Numbered from the stretch's first letter, positions 1-7,878 are shown. The stretch: 64,000 nucleotides of DNA from UBA6107 sp964459385 (GCA_964459385.1 CAYWLG010000001.1:310001-374000); one strand, 5' to 3'. Notes: generated by a model not told the origin, from the letters alone. A program made the numbers and translations.

Positions 1-527
1 TAGGTCTTCACAACATCGGCACCGGCTTCGGCACAGATGCGACAGGCCAGCGAAAGGAAGCGGGTTTCCTGCTTTTGATCCAGTTCACGGCCTACTGCGG
101 TAACGGCCATCACAGGGATGCCGTAAGGCCGGCAGATGTTGACCAACTGGTTCAGGCCCATCAGGGTCTGGTGTTCATAGGTACTGCCCACATAGGCCGA
201 GTACCCTACCGCGCTGACGTTCAGCCGCAGAATCTCATCGATAGAAACGGCCAGGTCTTCATTGGCCAGGTTGTCGCCGACCATGCTGTTGCCGCCTGAA
301 ACGCGCAAAATGATGGCGTTCTTGACCGTGGGCGGGATGGCGGCCCGCAGGCTGCCGCGCGGCACGAACAGAGCGTCTACGAAGGGCGAGAGCGGCGCCA
401 GGGTCTGGGCCGGTTTTTCAAGCCCGTGTGTGGGGCCTTGAAAGTACCCGTGATCCATAGCCAGATAAAAGCAGTTACCGTCTTCGCCGAATAATTTCGA
501 CATGCGATTGGTCATTCCCCAATCCAT
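1..527 (-). CDS. lsrF: LsrF-like class I aldolase/thiolase, 3' part beyond the window edge
   Basis: The first 175 codons of a DeoC/DhnA-fold class I aldolase are visible. The N-terminal MDWGM block, the DHGYFQGP motif at residues 25-32, the LRVSGGNS block and the TAVG block match LsrF, which in enteric bacteria thiolyses phosphorylated autoinducer-2 breakdown product. The start at 527 follows an AGGAGG at good spacing; an earlier ATG at 532 runs into a stop within a few codons. It lies 39 bp behind the small Cys-rich gene and probably shares its transcript. LsrF function is inferred by similarity; another phospho-sugar aldolase role is possible because the neighbour is a PTS, not an Lsr ABC transporter. 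Confidence 0.85.
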   Translation of the reverse strand, partial: MDWGMTNRMSKLFGEDGNCFYLAMDHGYFQGPTHGLEKPAQTLAPLSPFVDALFVPRGSLRAAIPPTVKNAIILRVSGGNSMVGDNLANEDLAVSIDEILRLNVSAVGYSAYVGSTYEHQTLMGLNQLVNICRPYGIPVMAVTAVGRELDQKQETRFLSLACRICAEAGADVVKT

Positions 528-566
528 AACATCCTCCTGTGCTTTGTTGAGATTATTGACTCATCC

Positions 567-782
567 TTATTTGATCGGGCGGACTACGAGATAGCCTTTT
601 TCGATCAGCCAGGCATGAAATTCATGAGTAGAATGGATACAATTACTCTTGCAGATTCCACGAGTGAATTCAAATTGCTCAGCATCAGAGGCCTGCTTGT
701 CCAGCAGAGTCTGAACGGGACATTTAACGTCATGACAAAATTCGCGCTTTGTGTAATCGACAAAACCTTCGATGCTGGACAT
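567..782 (-). CDS. Small cysteine-rich protein, function unknown
   Basis: This 71-residue protein has four Cys in a C-x4-C ... C-x3-C arrangement (residues 16, 21, 44, 48), several His, and a conserved-looking FHAWLIEKGYLVVRP tail. The spacing suggests a metal or Fe-S site, but I cannot name the family. The start has a strong AGGAGGA site seven bases upstream, and a near-perfect sigma70 promoter lies above it, so the gene is very likely real. It is the first gene of the unit that continues into the LsrF-like gene. Confidence 0.7.
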   Translation of the reverse strand: MSSIEGFVDYTKREFCHDVKCPVQTLLDKQASDAEQFEFTRGICKSNCIHSTHEFHAWLIEKGYLVVRPIK

Positions 783-803
783 AAAACTTCCTCCTGAAAT
801 GTA

Positions 804-819
804 TTGAAAATATTTTCAA
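804..819. promoter_or_regulatory. Perfect 16-bp palindrome, candidate SorC-regulator operator
   Basis: TTGAAAATATTTTCAA is a perfect palindrome located about 17-32 bases downstream of the predicted transcription start of the Cys-rich/LsrF unit. The same TGAAAATATTTTCA core recurs at 1354-1367, and a one-mismatch version is at 1405-1418. Assignment to the SorC-type regulator encoded at 4033 is inference from co-location. Confidence 0.6.
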
Positions 820-842
820 AACGTGCAATAATATTCAATGTC

Positions 843-871
843 ATTCTAGCGCAGTTAAATTGCTTTGTCAA
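843..871 (-). promoter_or_regulatory. Sigma70-type promoter for the Cys-rich/lsrF unit
   Basis: On the minus strand TTGACA (866-871), a 17-bp spacer and TAGAAT (843-848) form a near-consensus promoter. Predicted start about 836, giving a leader of roughly 54 nt that contains the palindrome at 804-819. Confidence 0.75.
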
Positions 872-939
872 CAAACAATTTCAAAAAACCCTGCAATTGG
901 GGCAGTTCTCCAAATTTTTCATAGAAAGGTTTGATCTTC

Positions 940-1356
940 ATGAATGATAGTCAAGCAGTGCTCGTGATCTTTTTCGCCCTTTGGTTGTTGATGTACAGTC
1001 TGGGCAAGTGGCAGTTTAAACGCATCACGGAGGGCACCACAGAACTGGTGCTGTCTCTGGGCAAGAAAGCGCATGGGCGCAAGAACCGCCCCTCGGTCGA
1101 AGAGTTTTATGCACAGATACGCCCCGAATGGGAAGAGATGCTGAAAAAGAATGCCAAATATATCCTGCACAAGAGCGAGCTTTTTCCGGTGCCGGCTACA
1201 CCGCGGTTTGTTGAAACGCGCATGAAGTTCACACCTGCCTGGCTGGGTGCCTTTCTGAAAGTCAATCATCTTGACCTGCCCGCAGGTGAAGAGCTGGAAA
1301 CCGAGATCGAAAACGTGATGGCGCTGGCCCCGCGGCGCCCGCAGAAAAAACAATGA
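940..1356 (+). CDS. Membrane-anchored hypothetical protein
   Basis: The protein has 138 residues with one hydrophobic N-terminal segment (about residues 5-20) followed by a basic soluble region. I do not recognise the family. The ATG at 940 is preferred because AGAAAGG lies about nine bases upstream; a TTG at 931 would add three residues without a site of its own. Its stop codon lies inside the palindrome at 1352-1369. It precedes the PTS operon but the PTS has its own promoter. Confidence 0.6.
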   Translation: MNDSQAVLVIFFALWLLMYSLGKWQFKRITEGTTELVLSLGKKAHGRKNRPSVEEFYAQIRPEWEEMLKKNAKYILHKSELFPVPATPRFVETRMKFTPAWLGAFLKVNHLDLPAGEELETEIENVMALAPRRPQKKQ

Positions 1357-1369
1357 AAATATTTTCATT
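1352..1369. promoter_or_regulatory. Perfect 18-bp palindrome upstream of the PTS promoter
   Basis: AATGAAAATATTTTCATT is perfectly self-complementary and abuts the -35 box of the PTS promoter. It shares its 14-bp core with the palindrome at 804-819, on the divergent promoter. Its centre is 51 bp, about five helical turns, from the related site at 1405-1418. Confidence 0.6.
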
Positions 1370-1370
1370 A

Positions 1371-1399
1371 TTGACAAACGATTTCAAATTTGCTAATAT
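1371..1399 (+). promoter_or_regulatory. Sigma70-type promoter of the PTS operon
   Basis: TTGACA (1371-1376), a 17-bp spacer and TAATAT (1394-1399) form a strong promoter. The predicted start is near 1406, leaving an untranslated leader of about 230 nt before the IIC start. I see no recognised riboswitch in that leader. Confidence 0.8.
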
Positions 1400-1404
1400 T
1401 CAAA

Positions 1405-1418
1405 TGAAAATTTTTTCA
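1405..1418. promoter_or_regulatory. Imperfect operator-like palindrome at the PTS transcription start
   Basis: TGAAAATTTTTTCA differs by one base from the palindromic core at 1354-1367 and covers the predicted transcription start. With the site at 1352-1369 it brackets the promoter, an arrangement suited to repression by a multimeric SorC-family regulator (inference). Confidence 0.5.
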
Positions 1419-1638
1419 AAAATAGAAATCTATTTCAAAATACAGGTCAAACAGATTTCCATTCAAAAGGTGACTATTGACCGTCTGTAAACCGACCACA
1501 ACATGTGTCTTTTTTCGCTTGCAGGGTTGCGAGTGAAAACAGGCAACATTCCATGCACGGAGGTGACCCTGGAGAATATAGCTGTTCGTTTGGAAGCAGG
1601 TAATTCATCAAAATTTTCATTTTGTGAGGAAAAAAAGC

Positions 1639-3054
1639 ATGACTATTGATTCGTTTCTTCAAAGTTTGAGCAATGTGTTCAACACATTCGGATCTGCCAT
1701 TTTCGTCCCCGTGATCATTTTCGTGATCTGCTTGATCCTGGGTGTCGAACTGAAAAAATCGGCATTTTCCGCATTGAGCGCTGGCATTGGTCTGACCGGT
1801 TTCGGCTGGTTGATCAATTCCTATATGCCCATCATCGTCCCGGCTGTGCAGAACTTTGTCCAGGCGACCGGCGTCAACCTGCCGGTTGTTGATATCGGCT
1901 GGCAGGCCACCTCGGTCATCGCCTACGCAACCAAAGCCGGTATGATGTTCCTGGCCTTCGGTTTGCTCTTCCAGATCGTGCTCTTCCTGCTCAAGGTAAC
2001 CAATGTTTTCATCCCCGGCGATCTCTGGAACAACTATTCCTACATGTTCTGGGGTTCCATGATCTATGTCGTCTCCAATGACATTTGGCTTTCCCTGGCC
2101 TGCATGTTCCTCATGGTGCTCTACAATATCATTTTCATCGAGATGAACTCCAAACGCTGGTCAACCTACTACGGTTATCAGAACTGCACCATCCCCGGTC
2201 TGCACATCACTGAAGGCACCCCCTTTGCCGTATTGGGCAACTGGCTGCTGAACAAAATGGGCGCCTACAAAATTCGCTGGAGCCCCGAAGCACTGCGCAA
2301 GAACCTCGGCTTCCTGGGCGAACCCACCGTCCTCGGCCTGATTCTGGGTTTGGTCATCGGCGTTCTCGGTCACTTGAGTGATCTGGGCACCCTGGCTGCC
2401 TGGGGCAACATTATGACCATCGCCATCTCCACCGCCGCCGTTATGGCAATCTTCCCGCGTGTGGCCAACATCTTCGCCGGCGCTTTCATGCCAATCACCG
2501 AAGCCGCCCGCAAACGCAATGCCAAGGGTGTTGCCGCTGGCAACGACCTCTACATCGGCATCAACGACGCCACCGGTTATGGCGAACCCGCCACCCTCAT
2601 TTCGGGCATCATTCTCATCCCGGTTCTACTGCTGCTGGCCTTTGTTTTGCCCGGCAACCGCACCCTGCCGTTGGTTGACCTCGTGGCCATCTCCTTCATC
2701 ATCCAGCCGTTCGTGGCTGCCTCGAATGGTAACATCTTCAAGACGGTTGTGCTCTCTGCCATCTGGTTCGCAGTCGGTCTCTACATTTGTACGATCACTG
2801 CCCCTCTCTTCACCCAGGTGTACTCACAGTTCGCCACCACCGCACTTGATTCCGGCGCTATGGTCACCTCTGGCATGATCGCCAACAAACCGATCATCGG
2901 TGGTCTGATCTTCTTGCCAATCTTGAACTTCAAGTGGATCGCCGTTGCGGTCTTGACCGTGGTCTGGTTCCCGGTCTACTTCCTGTTCAAAAAGAACAAG
3001 ACCCGCATCCAGGACTTCATGGAAGCCCAGGCTGCCTTGGATGTCAAAGAATAA
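1639..3054 (+). CDS. PTS galactitol-family permease, IIC component
   Basis: This 471-residue, roughly ten-helix protein resembles GatC, the membrane channel of the galactitol-type phosphotransferase family. It would import a sugar or polyol while IIA and IIB phosphorylate it. Conserved blocks include NDIWLSL, HITEGTPFAV and DATGYGEPA. ATG 1639 is chosen because GAGGAA lies just upstream; GTG 1624 would add five residues. IIA and IIB follow downstream with a hairpin between IIC and IIA. The substrate cannot be read from sequence; the neighbouring LsrF-like enzyme suggests a phospho-polyol or phospho-diketone product. Confidence 0.9.
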   Translation: MTIDSFLQSLSNVFNTFGSAIFVPVIIFVICLILGVELKKSAFSALSAGIGLTGFGWLINSYMPIIVPAVQNFVQATGVNLPVVDIGWQATSVIAYATKAGMMFLAFGLLFQIVLFLLKVTNVFIPGDLWNNYSYMFWGSMIYVVSNDIWLSLACMFLMVLYNIIFIEMNSKRWSTYYGYQNCTIPGLHITEGTPFAVLGNWLLNKMGAYKIRWSPEALRKNLGFLGEPTVLGLILGLVIGVLGHLSDLGTLAAWGNIMTIAISTAAVMAIFPRVANIFAGAFMPITEAARKRNAKGVAAGNDLYIGINDATGYGEPATLISGIILIPVLLLLAFVLPGNRTLPLVDLVAISFIIQPFVAASNGNIFKTVVLSAIWFAVGLYICTITAPLFTQVYSQFATTALDSGAMVTSGMIANKPIIGGLIFLPILNFKWIAVAVLTVVWFPVYFLFKKNKTRIQDFMEAQAALDVKE

Positions 3055-3081
3055 TTTGTAGTAAGTAGCACTCCTTATTAC

Positions 3082-3120
3082 TTAGGGGACTGGGTTGCAA
3101 AAACGACATCAGTCCCCTAA
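3082..3120 (+). terminator. Intercistronic hairpin between IIC and IIA
   Basis: TTAGGGGACT at 3082-3091 pairs perfectly with AGTCCCCTAA at 3111-3120 around a 19-nt loop. No T-run follows, so it is more likely an mRNA-stability, processing or partial attenuation element than a full terminator. Confidence 0.55.
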
Positions 3121-3131
3121 AATCATAAAAA

Positions 3132-3605
3132 ATGGATAGAACGATGGCTGAAATCATCATTTCGGAAAAACTGATAAAATTGGGGATGCAAGAAAAAACG
3201 AAAGAAGATGCGATCCAGGCACTGGCATCGGGTCTGTATGAATTGGATTATGTGAACGACGGGTATGTTGAGAATGTGATCGCGCGCGAAGAAAACTTCC
3301 CGACCGGTTTGCCCACCAGCATTCCGGTGGCGATTTGCCATACCGAAGCGCAGTACGTGAAGCAAAGTGCGCTGGCTGTTGGCACCCTGGTCTCCCCCAT
3401 CCCATTCAAAGAGATGGGCACCCCCGAACGTTCGGTGAACGCAGAAATCATTTTCTTATTGGCACTAAATGACCCGAAACAACAGGTTCCCTGGCTGAAG
3501 AAAATGGCGAAGATTTTCAAAGATCAAGAAACGCTTCGTGCCATTAAAGAAATGAAAGAGCCTGCTGAACTGGTTGAAATGCTCAAAAAGCTCTTCGCTG
3601 ATTAA
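3132..3605 (+). CDS. PTS IIA component, galactitol/fructose-nitrogen family
   Basis: This soluble phosphocarrier has 157 residues. The FPTGLPT block followed by VAICH places the phosphorylated histidine at residue 70, as in GatA and related EIIA proteins. It would take phosphate from HPr (encoded at 5010) and pass it to the IIB cysteine. The start could also be ATG 3144, four codons later; neither has a strong Shine-Dalgarno site. Confidence 0.9.
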   Translation: MDRTMAEIIISEKLIKLGMQEKTKEDAIQALASGLYELDYVNDGYVENVIAREENFPTGLPTSIPVAICHTEAQYVKQSALAVGTLVSPIPFKEMGTPERSVNAEIIFLLALNDPKQQVPWLKKMAKIFKDQETLRAIKEMKEPAELVEMLKKLFAD

Positions 3606-3638
3606 TTACTTTAAAGAACCACCAATCAAAGGAGAAAT

Positions 3639-3953
3639 ATGGCTCACAAATCCCTCACGATTCTTGCAGTATGCGGCTCTGGTGTGGTTAGTTCGTCCAT
3701 GATCGCACAAAAAGTGGAAGAAGTGATTAAAGGTCTGGGCGCTGAACCCCGCATCACCTGCATTCTGCCCACCTCGGTAAAAACCTATGTTGACCGCGGC
3801 GATATCGACTTTGTGGTCTCCACCAGCCCCATCCCCGGCACGATCTCAGTCCCCGTCATCAAAGGCGTAGCCTTGTTGACCGGCATGGGCGAAGACGAAT
3901 GCATTGAAGAGATCACCAAAGTTGCCAAAGAAATTCTCGCCAAAAAGGGTTAA
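3639..3953 (+). CDS. PTS IIB component, galactitol family
   Basis: This is a 104-residue protein with the phosphorylated cysteine at residue 12 in the VCGSG loop, typical of GatB-like IIB proteins. It receives phosphate from IIA and transfers it to the substrate entering through IIC. A clear AAGGAG site precedes the ATG. Confidence 0.92.
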   Translation: MAHKSLTILAVCGSGVVSSSMIAQKVEEVIKGLGAEPRITCILPTSVKTYVDRGDIDFVVSTSPIPGTISVPVIKGVALLTGMGEDECIEEITKVAKEILAKKG

Positions 3954-3970
3954 TTTATCCTTACCCTTTA

Positions 3971-3994
3971 TCCCCTCCATTTCAGTGAAGGGGA
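3971..3994 (+). other. Hairpin between IIB and the regulator gene
   Basis: A nine-base stem with one mismatch (3971-3979 with 3986-3994) and a six-base loop. It lacks a T-run, so it may reduce read-through or stabilise the upstream mRNA. Confidence 0.35.
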
Positions 3995-4032
3995 AAGAAG
4001 TCTTATTAAAACGAAAACTTGTGGGCGGATAA

Positions 4033-4986
4033 ATGGATCCTAAACGACTTGAAATGATCGCTGAAGTTGCCAGACTGTATTACGAAGAGGAGATGAACGT
4101 TAAAGAGATCGCAAACATTTTTGACACTTCTGCTTCTTCCGTCTCTCGCATCTTGCAGGAGGCAAAAGAACTAAAGATCGTTCAAGTGGTCATTCGTTAT
4201 CCGTTCTTGAACGTGCCGTCACTGGCGCAGCAGCTTTGCCATCATTTGGGGTTGAAAGAGGCCTATGTGCTGCCCGATTTCAAGGGCAGTTATCCCGAAC
4301 TGATGGAGCGGGTAGGCAAACTGGCCGCCAGAGTGCTTGAAGAGCACCTCGAAAATGGTATGACCCTGGGCGTTTCACTGGGCATGGCCGTGGCCAATAC
4401 CTCCCGCTCGTTCATCACCACACGCGAAATGAAATGCACCGTGGTGCGGCTGCATGGTGCCGATGATAATGAGATCGAAGAAGGGCGCAACCTAGCCCAG
4501 ATCTTCTCGGCGCAGTTGGGCAACCAGTTTAAGATCATCCCCTGTCCGTTCGTGCTGCAAAGCCGTGAAACCTGCGAAATGTTCATGCGTGAGCCCAGCA
4601 TCCGTGAAATGATCCGCATCGCCGAAGAATCGGATGTGGCGCTCATCGGTCTGGGCAGTCTTAACCCCGATTACTCGACCATTTTGCGCAATCGGTTGTT
4701 GAGCGAAAAAGAGCTGCACGAACTGGAAGTGCACGGCGCCGTGGGCGAGGCTTGCGGCATCTACTATGGGGCAAAGGGCAATATCTTGGACGTGGAGTTC
4801 AATCACCGCATCGTTGCCATTGACCTGGAGAAGCTGCGCTCAATGAAACATGTCATCGCGGTGGCTGCCGGAGCGGCCAAAGTAGAACCCATCTTGGGGG
4901 CTGCGGCAGGCAAGCTGATGAACGTTTTGGTCACCGATTCAGAAACGGCCCGTTTGCTGCTCGGCCGTACAGAAATTCAAAAGTAG
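4033..4986 (+). CDS. SorC/DeoR-family sugar-binding transcriptional regulator
   Basis: This 317-residue regulator has an N-terminal helix-turn-helix (about residues 15-50, with SASSVSRIL as recognition-helix region) and a SorC-type phosphosugar-binding domain covering the rest (GLGSL and the AAGAAKVEPI block are typical). It sits inside the PTS operon and is the obvious candidate to bind the TGAAAATATTTTCA palindromes at 804, 1352 and 1405. The effector would be a phosphorylated sugar made by the PTS, but this is inferred. Confidence 0.88.
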   Translation: MDPKRLEMIAEVARLYYEEEMNVKEIANIFDTSASSVSRILQEAKELKIVQVVIRYPFLNVPSLAQQLCHHLGLKEAYVLPDFKGSYPELMERVGKLAARVLEEHLENGMTLGVSLGMAVANTSRSFITTREMKCTVVRLHGADDNEIEEGRNLAQIFSAQLGNQFKIIPCPFVLQSRETCEMFMREPSIREMIRIAEESDVALIGLGSLNPDYSTILRNRLLSEKELHELEVHGAVGEACGIYYGAKGNILDVEFNHRIVAIDLEKLRSMKHVIAVAAGAAKVEPILGAAAGKLMNVLVTDSETARLLLGRTEIQK

Positions 4987-5009
4987 AATTTATAGATAGA
5001 GAGTGAATC

Positions 5010-5279
5010 ATGCCTGAAATTCAGTTAGAGATCACAAATGCGGTTGGCCTGCACGCCCGGCCGGCGGCTTTGTTTGTTCAGGAAGCCAGCAAATTCGAGA
5101 GCGAGATCACCGTCAGCCTGGATGATTCAGAGGCCGACGCCAAGAGCATTCTCGATATCTTGCTGCTGGGCGCCAACAAGGGCAGCATCATCACCGTCAA
5201 AGCAGAAGGGCCCGATGCCGAAGCGGCCCTGGCTGCTTTCAAAGCCCTGCACGTCAATAACTTTGGCGAAAAAGAATAA
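5010..5279 (+). CDS. ptsH: HPr phosphocarrier protein
   Basis: This 89-residue HPr has the active histidine at residue 15 in GLHARPA. Serine 46, the regulatory site phosphorylated by HPr kinase in Firmicutes, is also present (KSILDI). HPr shuttles phosphate from enzyme I to IIA. It is the last gene of the PTS operon; no enzyme I gene is in the window, so EI must be encoded elsewhere. A strong terminator follows immediately. Confidence 0.93.
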   Translation: MPEIQLEITNAVGLHARPAALFVQEASKFESEITVSLDDSEADAKSILDILLLGANKGSIITVKAEGPDAEAALAAFKALHVNNFGEKE

Positions 5280-5297
5280 ATCAAACCTAATTAGGCT

Positions 5298-5334
5298 AAA
5301 ACATCACCTCATGCTTGAATGAGGTGATGTTTTT
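5298..5334 (+). terminator. Rho-independent terminator after ptsH
   Basis: A long perfect stem (AACATCACCTCAT with ATGAGGTGATGTT) with a six-base loop and a terminal T-run ends the PTS operon. The AT-rich stretch 5335-5578 that follows holds no gene and no promoter I can place with confidence. Confidence 0.9.
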
Positions 5335-5578
5335 ATTTCAGCGTTTTTAAGAATGGTGCCATTTCGCTTAACTATTTTTATTAAAATTGTTATATCATGA
5401 ACTGACAATGCATATGTTACAGTAAAATGAACAGTAGATTAACAAAAGATAATCTATGTCAGACAAATGTGATACGATTTAAGCAAAGTATTCTTATCTC
5501 AACAAAGTGGCAGCGTGATACATAAATAAGTATAAAGCCATGCTATCTTTGTTAGTGTGTTTATCAGGGAGGAAGTAT

Positions 5579-6406
5579 ATGTCTATATTATCTTGGCCAA
5601 GCTCACGCATTGATAAGGTAAAAGAAGCTTTTAATACAATTGAAGAACTAAAAGATCATTTATGGGTCAGTAGAGGACAGTCAAAAATCTATGGAGATAA
5701 ACTGACCACACTATTTGATAGAACATGTCATGGCTTAAATAGGCAAGAAAAACTAGATTTAGAGCGCGAAAGCATAGAATTGTTTCGTAAGAAATATTCA
5801 CCCTATAATTATCTTGAGCAAAAAGTGATACCTGATTCAAAAATCTTTCCCCTTATGATAATGCAACATCATGGAATTCCAACAAGATTAATGGATTGGA
5901 CAACAAACCCAGCAGTTGCACTATTCTTTGCAGTGAGTTGTGAAAAAGCATTGGGCACACAAGATAATGATGATAAAGACGGGGAACTATGGACGTTTAG
6001 TAACCAACAATATTTAAAAGAGGGAAGCAAACAGTGGCAGAAGTTTCCTGAAACATTAGGGTGGGATGGAAATTTTGATAGAACCTTGAAATTGCTTTTC
6101 TCTGACCAAGGTCCGGAGAATGAATGGCTGGTAATGCAAGTTGTTAATCCAGAGCTAGGTTTTAACAGACTTATGAGCCAAGGCGGAATTTTTACAGTTA
6201 CTTCAAAATTTAATATGGATCACGCCAAAGCGATAGCAAAATTACTAGGAAACAAAAAATGTTATCACAGATATATAATCTCAAAAGAAATAAAGCCGTT
6301 TATTCGAAAAAATCTAAGAGATAAATACAATTTTACATATGATACGCTCTTCCCGGATATGAATAAACTTGCTCCAGAAATAAGTGCTCAAGTTTTCTAT
6401 TCTTAG
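5579..6406 (+). CDS. FRG-domain protein
   Basis: This 275-residue protein carries the FRG domain (named for its Phe/Arg/Gly motif): WVSRGQS near residue 35 and the QHHGIPTRLMDWTTNP block in the middle. FRG proteins are often found alone in variable genome regions; their biochemical function is not established. The start at 5579 is preferred because GGGAGGAAG lies just upstream; an ATG at 5540 has no site. The gene is markedly AT-rich compared with its neighbours and sits alone between the ptsH terminator and pepT, which points to horizontal acquisition. Confidence 0.85.
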   Translation: MSILSWPSSRIDKVKEAFNTIEELKDHLWVSRGQSKIYGDKLTTLFDRTCHGLNRQEKLDLERESIELFRKKYSPYNYLEQKVIPDSKIFPLMIMQHHGIPTRLMDWTTNPAVALFFAVSCEKALGTQDNDDKDGELWTFSNQQYLKEGSKQWQKFPETLGWDGNFDRTLKLLFSDQGPENEWLVMQVVNPELGFNRLMSQGGIFTVTSKFNMDHAKAIAKLLGNKKCYHRYIISKEIKPFIRKNLRDKYNFTYDTLFPDMNKLAPEISAQVFYS

Positions 6407-6532
6407 CAACGCCGAACTCGTTTTTAATAATTTAATAGGCGCAAAAAGATTCCGCCTAAAATTGCATATATTCCAAGAATCAGACCTCAGACAGATTCTT
6501 GGGTACAAAACAGAAAAAGTAGAATTTTTAGG

Positions 6533-7756
6533 TTATTCTACTGAAAGTTCCACGATCTTGAGCAAAACGTCCACGGCTTTTTCGAGCGAGCGGGTGGGCA
6601 GGCACTCATAGCGTCCGTGAAAGTACATCCCACCAGCGAAGAGGTTGGGGCAGGGCAGGCCCATGAACGAGAAGCGCGAGCCATCCGTTCCGCCGCGTAC
6701 CGGCGAGATGATGGGCTGAATGCCCAGTTCCTCATAGGCTCTCTTGGCCAGCTCAACGATCTCGAAAACAGGCTCGATCATCTCGCGCATGTTGTAATAC
6801 TGATCTTTCAACTCTACAGTAACGGTACCTGCGCCATAGTGCGCGTTGAGATATTCGGCCGCCGACTTAAAGAGCGATTTGCGTTTTTCAAAGATGGCCC
6901 GGTTGTGATCGCGCACGATGTAAATGAGGCGCGATTTTTCGACCTCGCCCTCCATGCGCATGAGGTGGTTGAACCCATCATAGCCGCTGGTGAATTCGGG
7001 GCGCTCATTGACGGGCAGCATGGCGTTGAATTCCATTGCCACCAGCATCGAGTTGATCATCTTGTCTTTGGCCGAGCCGGGATGCACGTTCTTGCCTGCA
7101 AAGGTCACCACTGCCTGGGCGGCGTTGAAGGTTTCATACTCCAGTTCGCCCAGTTCGCCGCCATCTACGGTGTAGGCAAAATCGGCGCCAAATTTTTTCA
7201 CGTCAAAATGATCGGCTCCTTTGCCTACTTCCTCGTCGGGGGTGAAGCCGATCTTGAGGGTGCCGTGCTTGATGGAGGGATTCTTCATCAGCGTATCGAC
7301 CAGGGTCATGATGGCGGCCACGCCGGCTTTATCGTCAGCGCCCAGCAGGGTGGTGCCGTCGGTGACGATGATCTCTTGCCCGGCGTATTTTGTGATCTCC
7401 GGGAAGGTGGCCGGGTCGAGCACGATGCCCAGCTCTTTGTTCAGCACAATGGCTTTGCCGTCATATTCGGGGAGGATGCGCGGCTTGATGCTGCTGCCGC
7501 TGGTGTCGGGGCTGGTATCGACGTGTGAGACAAAGCCGATAGTGGGCACCTTTTTATCGATATTGGAGGGCAGGGTGGCCATCAGGTAACAGTTGCCGTC
7601 CAGTTCGACGTCTTTTACGCCCATTTCTTTCAGTTGTTTTTCGAGCAGGCGGGCCAGGTCAAATTGCTTTTGCGTGGTCGGCACAGCTTCAGAGAACATA
7701 TCCGATTGGGTGTCGATCTTTACATATTCCAAAAAACGATCTTTAACAGAAGTCAT
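6533..7756 (-). CDS. pepT: Tripeptide aminopeptidase PepT
   Basis: This is a full-length (407 residues) M20B zinc peptidase that removes N-terminal residues from tripeptides in the cytoplasm. Metal ligands and catalytic residues are visible: H78 and D80 (SHVDTSPD), D141 (GADDKAG), E175-E176 (TPDEEVGKG), D198 (YTVDGGE) and H380 (MYFHGRYE). A CGGAGG site precedes the start. It is transcribed divergently from the MerR-type gene at 7879. Confidence 0.95.
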   Translation of the reverse strand: MTSVKDRFLEYVKIDTQSDMFSEAVPTTQKQFDLARLLEKQLKEMGVKDVELDGNCYLMATLPSNIDKKVPTIGFVSHVDTSPDTSGSSIKPRILPEYDGKAIVLNKELGIVLDPATFPEITKYAGQEIIVTDGTTLLGADDKAGVAAIMTLVDTLMKNPSIKHGTLKIGFTPDEEVGKGADHFDVKKFGADFAYTVDGGELGELEYETFNAAQAVVTFAGKNVHPGSAKDKMINSMLVAMEFNAMLPVNERPEFTSGYDGFNHLMRMEGEVEKSRLIYIVRDHNRAIFEKRKSLFKSAAEYLNAHYGAGTVTVELKDQYYNMREMIEPVFEIVELAKRAYEELGIQPIISPVRGGTDGSRFSFMGLPCPNLFAGGMYFHGRYECLPTRSLEKAVDVLLKIVELSVE

Positions 7757-7782
7757 AACGCCTCCGGTGATTTATTGGCTCT

Positions 7783-7811
7783 ATTATATGCGTTTGCGTA
7801 GAATACTTCAA
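7783..7811 (-). promoter_or_regulatory. Sigma70-type promoter of pepT
   Basis: Minus-strand TTGAAG (7806-7811), a 17-bp spacer and TATAAT (7783-7788) give a predicted start near 7777, about 20 nt before the pepT start codon. Confidence 0.7.
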
Positions 7812-7878
7812 ATTGATGGCTTCTATCGCGTTTTCTCGTGTAAAATAAATGCAGAAACCTTAAAAAACCGGTGGGAAA

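Noticed and set aside
1503..1659. A 51-codon frame in the PTS leader, ending inside the IIC gene
   Set aside because: No ribosome site and no conserved features; kept only as leader sequence.
6436..6502. Hairpins between the FRG gene and pepT as terminators
   Set aside because: Two short inverted repeats (6436-6458 and 6473-6502) exist, but neither has a T-run on either strand, so no terminator is called.
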